The notes beneath the pieces were generated by a model. That model was given only the letters and a program-made list of their open reading frames with translations, had not been told where the DNA came from and ran no database searches. From NCBI GenBank assembly GCA_017634595.1, contig JAGBNC010000006.1, positions 1 through 64,000 of the forward strand: a stretch of 64,000 nt of DNA. The letters are read 5' to 3'. Of the stretch, positions 43,687-50,172 are shown piece after piece (positions within the stretch are counted from its first letter, which is position 1; the number at the start of each line of letters is the position of its first letter). This DNA comes from Bacteroidales bacterium. GTDB lineage: Bacteria > Bacteroidota > Bacteroidia > Bacteroidales > UBA932. Made by a program: the position numbers and the translations under genes.

Positions 43687-44643
43687 ATGAAGAAATTAAT
43701 TGTAGGTATCACAGCCCTCATGCTATGCAGCACAGCATGGGCCCAGAGCTTCGGCGGGCTGCAGATGAATCCGGAATGCTCGGAGTTTATCGTTAAGCAG
43801 GGACGCGGACGCGCCCAGCAGGGGATGGAGATGTACAAACGCTTCATCTTCAGCCTCGAAGACGGCGGGCACGTCAACGTATATGACTTCAAGAAAGCTG
43901 ACGGAGTGCCGATTGCAGGCTTCGAGCTCGCCTCCTCCGGCAAGGACAACCATGCCAACAACGCCGAGTTCGGCATTGAGAAGAAGCGCGGCGCCTCGTT
44001 CCCGCTACTGTATATTTCCAACGGCAAGGTGGGGAGCGACATTGAATGGACCTGCTTCGTAGAGAGCATCAAACGTTGCGGAAAGACATTCAGCAGCGAG
44101 CTGGTGCAGACCATCAAGCTTGACATAAGCGGCTTTGCGGCAAAAGGTTACGAGCCTATCTTCGGAGCCCCGAGCTGGCTCATTGACCGCGAGCGCAAGG
44201 CCTTGTGGGTATTCTCAGCCCATCAGCGCACAACTCGGGCGGTGACACTCCGTGCCGAGGACAATTTTTACATTGCTTACCAGTTCCGTATTCCCGCTCT
44301 GTCGGAGGGTCCGGAGGTGACGCTGACGGTAGAAGACCTTGTAAAGCAGGTGATATTCCCCTATGATGTGTGGTTCACACAGGCTGGATGTATGTACGAC
44401 GGCAAGATTTTCTACTGCTACGGCGTGGGCAAGATCGACCCCGTGGGAAGGCCTTCACGCATAAGGGTTTACGATACCGACACGGGCTCGATAATGGCAC
44501 GTTACAGTCTTGACGAGGAGATTCCTTACGAGATGGAGGACCTGGTGATTCGCGACGGATGGATATATGTCAATACCAACACCAGCCCCAAGCGCGGCCA
44601 GGGCGATCCCATCATCTATAAGCTCGCAATGCCCAAGCCATAA
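43687..44643 (+). CDS. Secreted protein of unknown function
   Basis: A 318-residue protein with a signal peptide (MKKLIVGITALMLCSTAWAQ). Repeated short beta segments (YKRFIFSLEDGGHVNVYDF, DGKIFYCYGVG, RIRVYDTDTGSIMARYSL, DGWIYVNTNTSP) suggest a beta-propeller-like fold, possibly related to cell-surface sugar or protein binding propellers. I cannot name a family. It is directly downstream of the phosphoesterase gene (6 bp), so it is probably co-expressed and may assist it. Confidence 0.7.
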   Translation: MKKLIVGITALMLCSTAWAQSFGGLQMNPECSEFIVKQGRGRAQQGMEMYKRFIFSLEDGGHVNVYDFKKADGVPIAGFELASSGKDNHANNAEFGIEKKRGASFPLLYISNGKVGSDIEWTCFVESIKRCGKTFSSELVQTIKLDISGFAAKGYEPIFGAPSWLIDRERKALWVFSAHQRTTRAVTLRAEDNFYIAYQFRIPALSEGPEVTLTVEDLVKQVIFPYDVWFTQAGCMYDGKIFYCYGVGKIDPVGRPSRIRVYDTDTGSIMARYSLDEEIPYEMEDLVIRDGWIYVNTNTSPKRGQGDPIIYKLAMPKP

Positions 44644-44660
44644 ATACAAAGCCAAAAAAG

Positions 44661-44692
44661 TTTTGTAGAATCAAAATAAATTTCTACCTTTG
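44661..44692 (+). promoter_or_regulatory. Promoter of tRNA-Glu and rpsT
   Basis: TTTTG (44661-44665), a 19-nt spacer and TACCTTTG (44685-44692) fit the Bacteroidetes consensus closely. Confidence 0.72.
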
Positions 44693-44729
44693 CAGTCCCT
44701 ATTCCGCAACAACGGATAGGTAAGTGTCT

Positions 44730-44801
44730 GGTGGGTTCGTATAACGGCTAGTACTCAAGATTTTCATTCTTGCAATAGGAGTTCGATTCTCCTACCCACT
44801 A
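44730..44801 (+). tRNA. tRNA-Glu(TTC)
   Basis: A 72-nt cloverleaf. The acceptor arm pairs GGTGGGT with ACCCACT (with a terminal G-U); the anticodon stem-loop CAAGA-TTTTCAT-TCTTG contains TTC; the T-arm is AGGAG-TTCGATT-CTCCT. Discriminator A. CCA is not encoded. Confidence 0.92.
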
Positions 44802-44823
44802 CAAAATATTAAAAATAAAGACA

Positions 44824-45078
44824 ATGGCAAATACAGCTTCAGCTAAGAAAGCCGATCGCCAAAGCGAAAGGCATCGCCTGCATAACAGATATTATGCACG
44901 CACTACACGTAATGCTATCCGCGACATTCGCAACACCACCGACAAGGCCGAGGCAGAAAAGAACGCCCCCAAGGTGTACGCGATGATCGACAAGCTTGCA
45001 AAGATCGGAGTCATCCACAAGAACAAGGCTTCCAATCTTAAGAGCGGGATTCAGGTTTACATCAACAAACTTTCATAG
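44824..45078 (+). CDS. rpsT: 30S ribosomal protein S20
   Basis: An 84-residue basic helical protein that binds 16S rRNA. The sequence MANTASAKKADRQSERHRLH followed by NRYYARTTRNAIRDIR and the closing HKNKASNLKSGIQVYINKL matches S20 of Bacteroidetes. It is transcribed from the tRNA-Glu promoter and closed by a strong terminator. Confidence 0.96.
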   Translation: MANTASAKKADRQSERHRLHNRYYARTTRNAIRDIRNTTDKAEAEKNAPKVYAMIDKLAKIGVIHKNKASNLKSGIQVYINKLS

Positions 45079-45084
45079 TTTCTT

Positions 45085-45113
45085 AAGACGCGTTCCCGAC
45101 GCGTCTTATTTTT
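45085..45113 (+). terminator. Terminator of rpsT
   Basis: AAGACGCGT pairs with ACGCGTCTT around a 5-nt loop, then ATTTTT. A classic intrinsic terminator. Confidence 0.88.
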
Positions 45114-45122
45114 CGGATCACA

Positions 45123-45196
45123 CGGGATGTAGCGCAGTTGGCTAGCGCACCACGTTCGGGACGTGGGGGTCGTCCGTTCGAGTCGGATCATCCCGA
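45123..45196 (+). tRNA. tRNA-Pro(CGG), probable phage integration site
   Basis: A 74-nt cloverleaf. The acceptor arm pairs CGGGATG with CATCCCG; the anticodon loop TTCGGGA carries CGG; the T-loop is TTCGAGT. Discriminator A. A tyrosine recombinase gene begins 127 bp downstream in the same orientation, so the tRNA 3' end is the likely attachment site (one of the two att sites). The other copy is outside the window. Confidence 0.9.
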
Positions 45197-45202
45197 CAGA
45201 TT

Positions 45203-45242
45203 TCCGGTAACTCGTTGAAAAACTTCGAATTACCGGATTTTT
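45203..45242 (+). terminator. Terminator after tRNA-Pro
   Basis: TCCGGTAACTCG (45203-45214) pairs with CGAATTACCGGA (45226-45237) with one mismatch, followed by TTTTT. An in-frame TTG at 45215 inside this hairpin is therefore unlikely to be the integrase start. Confidence 0.75.
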
Positions 45243-45322
45243 CATACACAAAGCGGGACAGTACCGCGACAACTTTTTCTTCTTTGTATGACACCCTGCG
45301 GGAGTTGTGCAAAGAAAAAAAA

Positions 45323-46471
45323 ATGATTTTTACTCCAGCTCCGTTTTTTGATTATTCACCCCCGAAGTTGACCGAAGGGAAAATCTGGTACATCTCTTAT
45401 TACGTCCGTGACCCGGCATCGGGCAAAATGAAGCGGTTCCGCATCAAGGTCAACCGGATACAGAACAAGTTACAGCGCCGCAAGTTGGCGAAGCAGATTA
45501 TGTCGGCCCTTGAGAATAGATTGTCCCTCGGATGGAGCCCGTTTCTTGATTCCGTTGCAGCAAAATCGTCCGATCGTCTCTCCGATGCATTGGACGCATT
45601 CCTGAAGGCTAAGCGAAAAGAAATGGAGTTGCAGTCATTCAGGAGTTATCAATCATTCCTTCGCATCTTCAGTCAATGGGTTGAAGAGCGGAAAATTCAT
45701 CTCGTCTGCTCATTCACCAAAGCGCACGCACGGGAATACCTTGATTATATTGACGAAAGGGAGGGGGTATCAGCCCGTACATACAACAACTATCTTTCTT
45801 TCCAAAACGCGCTGTGGGAATGGCTCAAAGAGAAAGGGTACGCGGCTGAGAATGTTTTTCGGGACTTCAAGAAAAAGCCAAAGCGGCTCATGCAGAAAAA
45901 GCGGAGGTTATTTTCGCCGGAAGAACTGTCGGCGCTGTTCAGCTTTCTCCGCCAAGACAATCCGGAGTACCTCGCGGCGGTCGTGCTTTGCTTATGTTGT
46001 TTCATCAGGCCCAAAGAGATAGCCCTGTTGAAGTGCTCAGACTTGAATTTAGACAACCAAGTCGTGCATATTCGCCCAGAGATCGCCAAGAACGACAAAG
46101 AGTCATGGAGAACTATTCCCGATGAAGCGCTGCCGATTTTAGGCCGGCTCGAACTATCGCGGCCGGAGTTTTATGTCTTCGGGAAGAATCGCGGCAAGCT
46201 TCGTGATTTCAGGCCCGCTGCGAATCCATGCTCTGAAAAGAAATTCGCGGATTACTGGGATACTGTGGTAAGGCCCGCCTGCAAATTCGGTAAGGACCTG
46301 CAGTTCTACTCCCTCAAAGATACCGGAATTACGAACGCGCTTGAAGTAGGAGTCCCCATCAACCAGGTACAGCAGCAGGCGGACCATTCAAGCGTAGCCA
46401 TGACTGCCATTTATGTCGGGCATAAGGCAAAGGCGAGCGATGAGCTGCGCAGGATTCATATAGAAAAATAA
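45323..46471 (+). CDS. int: Phage tyrosine recombinase (integrase)
   Basis: A 382-residue integrase. An SAM-like core-binding domain (about 80-180) precedes the catalytic domain. Catalytic residues fit Arg229 (CFIRPKEIALL), His355 (ADHSS) and nucleophile Tyr364 (TAIYVGH). The usual HxxR of box II is replaced by YSLKDTGIT, leaving Lys332 where Arg is common; similar variants occur in Bacteroidetes phages. The ATG at 45323 is chosen because the upstream extension would start in a terminator; an A-rich AAAGAAAA leader precedes it. It catalyses recombination at tRNA-Pro. Confidence 0.88.
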   Translation: MIFTPAPFFDYSPPKLTEGKIWYISYYVRDPASGKMKRFRIKVNRIQNKLQRRKLAKQIMSALENRLSLGWSPFLDSVAAKSSDRLSDALDAFLKAKRKEMELQSFRSYQSFLRIFSQWVEERKIHLVCSFTKAHAREYLDYIDEREGVSARTYNNYLSFQNALWEWLKEKGYAAENVFRDFKKKPKRLMQKKRRLFSPEELSALFSFLRQDNPEYLAAVVLCLCCFIRPKEIALLKCSDLNLDNQVVHIRPEIAKNDKESWRTIPDEALPILGRLELSRPEFYVFGKNRGKLRDFRPAANPCSEKKFADYWDTVVRPACKFGKDLQFYSLKDTGITNALEVGVPINQVQQQADHSSVAMTAIYVGHKAKASDELRRIHIEK

Positions 46472-46475
46472 AAAA

Positions 46476-46499
46476 CCGGGGCGCTTCGCAGCGGCCCGG
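46476..46499. terminator. Terminator between integrase and the late genes
   Basis: CCGGGGCGCT and AGCGGCCCGG form a GC-rich hairpin (imperfect) around TTCGC, preceded by an A-run. It separates the two converging transcripts; a second small palindrome (CCAATC/GATTGG) follows at about 46512-46527. Confidence 0.6.
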
Positions 46500-46528
46500 G
46501 GATTACTAAACCCAATCTTTAGATTGGC

Positions 46529-47065
46529 TTAGAAGTTCAGTCCTATCGTGACTCCGATGCCGGCATAGGGTTGCCAGCCAGCCGGGGTAAAACCGTATCC
46601 GACCTGCGGTCCGATAGTAACCGACCACCATTTGTGCGCCGGTGCCGGCGGCTCCGGATGCTTTATCTCAATGCTCTTGAGAACTGGGCGGAATCCTTGC
46701 ACTACGGCTTTATAGTATTCGCCTTCGAAAAGCTGCTCTACGATCGGGATGGCCACCAGGGCGGAATCCTTGAAAACCTGGAGACCGGCACTATCTTCGG
46801 GGCTGTTTTGCGTTTCAAGTGCAGAATCCTCAGGTAGATTCCCTTTACCGGGTATTTTTATGGGTAAAGGGATTGTCGGCAACCAGACGGTATCGCGTCG
46901 GACGGCCACAGGAGGGGTGGAAGTACAGATTGAATCGGCTGCGGCTTGGCCGTGCGGTGGCATAGTGCCCATGCTGGCCGTTTTCCACGCCATGATGAAC
47001 GCGCACAGGGCTCCCAGCAGGAATCCTGTGAAGACAAGCGCGGCCGTTGAGAAGAAGTCTTTCAT
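46529..47065 (-). CDS. DUF6808-like phage membrane protein
   Basis: About 178 residues. One transmembrane helix (FFSTAALVFTGFLLGALCAFIMAW) is followed by a Pro/Asp-rich region with RRDTVWLPTIPLP and a C-terminal beta hairpin WWSVTIGPQVGYGFTPAGWQPYAGIGVTIGLNF, the DUF6808 pattern. Such proteins sit in the lysis region of Bacteroidales prophages and could be spanin-like. ATG 47065 is chosen over 47131, as the latter's extra 22 residues overlap the endolysin gene. Function unproven. Confidence 0.65.
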   Translation of the reverse strand: MKDFFSTAALVFTGFLLGALCAFIMAWKTASMGTMPPHGQAAADSICTSTPPVAVRRDTVWLPTIPLPIKIPGKGNLPEDSALETQNSPEDSAGLQVFKDSALVAIPIVEQLFEGEYYKAVVQGFRPVLKSIEIKHPEPPAPAHKWWSVTIGPQVGYGFTPAGWQPYAGIGVTIGLNF

Positions 47066-47499
47066 ACGTTCATACTCTTTATCTCCCCTCTCTGCGAGCC
47101 GGTCGAGGAGTAGATTCCGATATGCACCCATTCGTCTTTGCCTGAACGCTCAAGAATGCATTGGTCGAAGCGCGCACCGGAGCTCTTCAGCCAGCGGACC
47201 ACAAACGCCTTGAATCCGGCCATGTCTTTTGCCTGGAGATCGGCGGCATCCCCTCTGAGATGAGCCGAGTTTGCCACTCCCTTTACAGCCTTGTTCAAGG
47301 CCGGGGACCGGTACCCGGACGTGACGGTGATAGGTTTGCCATAAGCGGCGCGGAGCGGGTCAAGAATCTGGCCCGTAAGGGTGGCCAGGTGTTCGACCAC
47401 CTCGAAAGATGGAGTGTTGTCGATGCCGAGCTCGGATGCCTTGCGGCTTTTCAGGAACTCCGCCAAGGTGAAATACTTAAAAGTTCTGTTCTGGTCCAT
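47062..47499 (-). CDS. Phage endolysin, peptidase M15 family
   Basis: A 145-residue D-Ala-D-Ala carboxypeptidase-like enzyme. The zinc ligands match His80 and Asp87 (SAHLRGDAADLQ) and His126 (EWVHIGI); the surrounding ITVTSGYRSPALNKAV motif is typical. It cleaves peptidoglycan peptide stems for host lysis. ATG 47499 (MDQNRTFKYF) is chosen; a longer frame would overlap the holin-like gene more. The stop overlaps the start of the DUF6808-like gene (4 bp). Confidence 0.9.
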   Translation of the reverse strand: MDQNRTFKYFTLAEFLKSRKASELGIDNTPSFEVVEHLATLTGQILDPLRAAYGKPITVTSGYRSPALNKAVKGVANSAHLRGDAADLQAKDMAGFKAFVVRWLKSSGARFDQCILERSGKDEWVHIGIYSSTGSQRGEIKSMNV

Positions 47500-47788
47500 T
47501 GTCCGGTTGGCTTTGTGTGGGCGTTTCAGGTTCATATTGTTGGCTGCCGTCATCTTTGTTGCCCTGATGGCGTTCCGCTATTGTCAGGTAGGTCTTGCGA
47601 TTATAGTAGTCGAATCCAAGGCACGCGCCGGCAAAGGAAAGGATTTCGCCGAAGGCGCCGAGGACCGAGCCGTGTATTTCGCCTGTAGGGTTGACTATAA
47701 ATGCAGCCGTAAGCATGGCGCATCCGAATATCACAAGGATGACAGCGAACCAAAACTGTTTTGTGGAAGGGGCGTTCAAGGTTTTCAT
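47477..47788 (-). CDS. Putative holin-like small membrane protein
   Basis: A 103-residue protein with two hydrophobic segments (FWFAVILVIFGCAMLTAAFI and an amphipathic GSVLGAFGEILSFAGACLGF) and a hydrophilic Gln/Pro-rich C-terminus (YEPETPTQSQPDNGPEQNF). It overlaps the endolysin gene by 23 bp. Small two-segment proteins beside an endolysin are often holins; no family is recognised. ATG 47788 is chosen; an upstream GTG at 47815 is possible. Confidence 0.6.
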   Translation of the reverse strand: MKTLNAPSTKQFWFAVILVIFGCAMLTAAFIVNPTGEIHGSVLGAFGEILSFAGACLGFDYYNRKTYLTIAERHQGNKDDGSQQYEPETPTQSQPDNGPEQNF

Positions 47789-47819
47789 AGTCGTATTTTT
47801 GTCCAAATATAGCACCCTG

Positions 47820-48047
47820 TTACGGGTTATTCTTAGGACACAATTCGGCTATATACGAGGCAATTCGCTTGAATGTATAAACCATTGGCTTCCACGCGAA
47901 GACGAACAGTATAACCAGAAGCAGCCACACTGGCCATGCTTTCGCCCGGATAGAAATGACAAGGCAGCTGATGAGTCCCAGGGCCAGGGCGACGGCAAGG
48001 AGTACTCCTCCGATTGCCGCGAGTATCATTCTAAGCTTCGCTGTCAT
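47820..48047 (-). CDS. Small two-helix membrane protein (phage)
   Basis: A 75-residue protein with two transmembrane helices (IGGVLLAVALALGLISCLV; WPVWLLLVILFVFAW) and short basic flanks. Possibly a holin or antiholin in the lysis group. It lies 31 bp upstream of the holin-like gene and overlaps the preceding coiled-coil gene by 17 bp. No family recognised. Confidence 0.6.
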   Translation of the reverse strand: MTAKLRMILAAIGGVLLAVALALGLISCLVISIRAKAWPVWLLLVILFVFAWKPMVYTFKRIASYIAELCPKNNP

Positions 48048-48288
48048 AGCCGGGTTCTTTTTCAGCTTCTTCAGCAGCGAGGACGGCCATAAGCCGGGAC
48101 TCTACTATTTCAAGGTCGTTGATCAGAGAGTTGGCGAAGTCCCTTTCGGCAGCTTCCTGAGGATACTTGTTGCGGAATACCAGCCCGTCCTTTTCGCATT
48201 TAAGGGCGGCGCTGTCGGATTTTCGACGGATGAAATCGAGGTCAGAGATTCGTTTCTGGACCTTGTTAAGTTGTTCTTGTGTTGTCAT
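48031..48288 (-). CDS. Small coiled-coil phage protein
   Basis: An 85-residue, highly charged helical protein (MTTQEQLNKVQKRISDLDFIRRK and DFANSLINDLEIVESRLMAVLAAEEAEKE in parts). It starts at an ATGA overlap with the end of the reverse transcriptase gene and overlaps the next membrane protein, so it is co-translated with the DGR. Unknown function; an accessory of the lysis group or the retroelement are both conceivable. Confidence 0.6.
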   Translation of the reverse strand: MTTQEQLNKVQKRISDLDFIRRKSDSAALKCEKDGLVFRNKYPQEAAERDFANSLINDLEIVESRLMAVLAAEEAEKEPGYDSEA

Positions 48289-49550
48289 GACGGTATTTGT
48301 TGGTTGATATATCTTCTGAGTTCACGGTTGTGGCGCCGATAATATTCTTTCCGCGTGTAGGCCTTGCGGATTGCGCAGGCCGTATTGTCCGGCTTCAGGC
48401 GTATCATGTCATTCCATGGACCGTGCTGGATGCGGGCTGCTATTTCGGCGCGAAGATCTTCACTCTGGCAGTGGCGGAATATTCCAAGGTATGAGTTTAC
48501 GCAGTCCCGAAAGTGCTCCTTATTCCAGAGCCTCCATCTCTTAGATTTCCCTCTGAATTCATAGTAGCTAAGTTTGCTGGAGAAGTTTCTGATGATGCGC
48601 CGGTCCGGGACAAGGATAATCTCGCTGCCTTTGGTCTTAAGGAAGTATCCGAACATCTTTATGCCATAATACGACGGCTGGCAGTAGAACTTGCCTTCGT
48701 TCATCTCCATGTTGTGCCTGCTTTCTTCCCGGCGAAGGGTAGGCATGACGATACGTAGGAACTGTTGTAGTCGGTCGTGCCGGATAACCGTACGGATATC
48801 ATCGGAATAATGGACGAACCGCGTAAATCCATAGTATCTAAGAATGTTCAAGTATAAGGTTGATACGATATTGCCGGCCATCTGTGAAGGCAGGTTCCCG
48901 ATTGCTACTCCCTGCCACCACGGCAGCTTCTCCATGCGCTTGTAGTCAGGAAGGTCTGCTGCTTCACTGACGGGGCAGATTCGATTGAGGTGTTCAGCCG
49001 GGCAAGACAGATAGAGAATATTCCCAAGCCATATCAGGAAATCGGCCATTTGTGGCTCGAAGTTATCCCTGATTATGGGCTCATAGAGTTTCATAAGCAT
49101 CCTACGATCGAGGTGCAGGAAGAATGACTTCTGGTCAATGGATATGAAGTCGCACGGCACTGTGCCACCTTCGCTTTCCTCTAAGTAGTATTCTATGAAT
49201 TGATCGACGGCCCGGAGTGCTCCGCGTCCGACTCTGCAGGAATAGCTGTTCGGGTCGAGGTGTTTTTCCACATAGGGCCTTACCGTCTCGCACCAGAGCG
49301 TTTGTGGTGTGCGGTCATCGGCATCCGGGGCTATTACTTCGCGCAGCTTCGGATAAAATATCGGGAACCAGGTGTAGTCGGAAGGGATGTAATATCGGCC
49401 GTTGAGTCTCAAACACATTTCCCTTAAATGACGTGGCCCTTGCCTGTTGTACTCCACCATGGAGCACTTGCGTCGTTTGCGGGCTATGGTCTTGCGAAAC
49501 CATCGGTAAATAATGGGAAGCGGTATCAGGGCGCGCATGAACACATCCAT
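48285..49550 (-). CDS. DGR reverse transcriptase
   Basis: About 421 residues from ATG 49550 (MDVFMRAL), preceded by GGAGG; ATG 49538 is an alternative. Core motifs: DFISIDQKSFFLHLD (catalytic Asp139), the DGR signature IGNLPSQ (217-223) in place of the retroviral or group II form, and the catalytic YSDD (248-251). The C-terminal thumb is basic with RHNRELRRYI. In DGRs this error-prone enzyme copies the template RNA, misreading adenines. Upstream the same frame is open through the template repeat to an ATG at 49679, so a longer form cannot be excluded. The stop overlaps the next gene (ATGA). Confidence 0.93.
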   Translation of the reverse strand: MDVFMRALIPLPIIYRWFRKTIARKRRKCSMVEYNRQGPRHLREMCLRLNGRYYIPSDYTWFPIFYPKLREVIAPDADDRTPQTLWCETVRPYVEKHLDPNSYSCRVGRGALRAVDQFIEYYLEESEGGTVPCDFISIDQKSFFLHLDRRMLMKLYEPIIRDNFEPQMADFLIWLGNILYLSCPAEHLNRICPVSEAADLPDYKRMEKLPWWQGVAIGNLPSQMAGNIVSTLYLNILRYYGFTRFVHYSDDIRTVIRHDRLQQFLRIVMPTLRREESRHNMEMNEGKFYCQPSYYGIKMFGYFLKTKGSEIILVPDRRIIRNFSSKLSYYEFRGKSKRWRLWNKEHFRDCVNSYLGIFRHCQSEDLRAEIAARIQHGPWNDMIRLKPDNTACAIRKAYTRKEYYRRHNRELRRYINQQIPS

Positions 49551-49562
49551 CACCTCCGAGGC

Positions 49563-49676
49563 AGAAGCGCGGAACAGCCGGGCGGCATACGCATTGATGC
49601 GGTTGTTGCCGTTGTTCAGGTTGCCATTCGTCCCGTTGAAGATCCAGGCATTGTTGCTGTTCGACTGGAAGGCAAG
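49563..49676 (-). repeat. DGR template repeat (TR)
   Basis: A 114-bp repeat located between avd and the reverse transcriptase, 628 bp from and parallel to the variable repeat. It contains 28 coding-strand adenines, many in AAC/AAT codons (Asn). It differs from the variable repeat at 10 positions (49595, 49598, 49607, 49627, 49628, 49637, 49651, 49652, 49654, 49660), all adenines here. The invariant 3' 30 nt is GC-rich, as expected of an initiation site for mutagenic homing. Confidence 0.95.
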
Positions 49677-49678
49677 CA

Positions 49679-50161
49679 TTACAGGCCCGTTTTTACCGTA
49701 AATGACGGCAGGGCCCCTTCTTCATCGGATTTCTCTCTGTCAACGCTATTGGTTGACAGACTCTGACCCGCTATTTCTTTGCAGTGGCGCGAGTTTAGAA
49801 GTGTATGAACCTGCTCTGATACCTTATCCCATAAATAATCCAGCTGCGCTTTATCCGCATCGCTTATGGCGATTAGAGAATTAGCCACTTCCAGGCAATA
49901 AAGTAGCCGATAAAGCGCATTGTCCGCTTCCCGGAAACAATCTCCTTTTTCCTTCCCGGGAAGCGTGCGTACACCCCTTTCAATCCAAGCGCCGGCATCA
50001 ACGGCCGCTGTCATTATGCGGTCGCCCAAGGTAAACTTATACTTGTTTTTCCTGAGGTTTTCGACCCTGAACGCCACTGCTTCGCCCAAGGCTCTCGCAT
50101 CAATTTCAACCGGCAGGAGGTCCGCCGGTCTATGTGCCGCACGCTTGTATCTTGAGGCCAT
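49679..50161 (-). CDS. avd: DGR accessory variability determinant (Avd)
   Basis: A 160-residue, mostly helical basic protein placed between the target gene and the template repeat, as Avd proteins are. The helices (LGEAVAFRVENLRKNKYKFT, GDRIMTAAVDAGAWIERGVR, READNALYRLLYCLEVANSL, LDYLWDKVSEQVHTLLNSR) fit the four-helix barrel of Avd, which forms a ring that binds the reverse transcriptase and the RNA. The C-terminal 30 residues are a hydrophilic tail. It starts 12 bp after the target stop without a strong ribosome-binding site, and ends in TAATG, shared with the frame through the template repeat. Confidence 0.85.
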   Translation of the reverse strand: MASRYKRAAHRPADLLPVEIDARALGEAVAFRVENLRKNKYKFTLGDRIMTAAVDAGAWIERGVRTLPGKEKGDCFREADNALYRLLYCLEVANSLIAISDADKAQLDYLWDKVSEQVHTLLNSRHCKEIAGQSLSTNSVDREKSDEEGALPSFTVKTGL

Positions 50162-50172
50162 AAAAAGAAAAA

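Noticed and set aside
45215-45322. Integrase start at TTG 45215
   Set aside because: That codon lies inside the terminator hairpin behind tRNA-Pro; the ATG at 45323 is more sensible.
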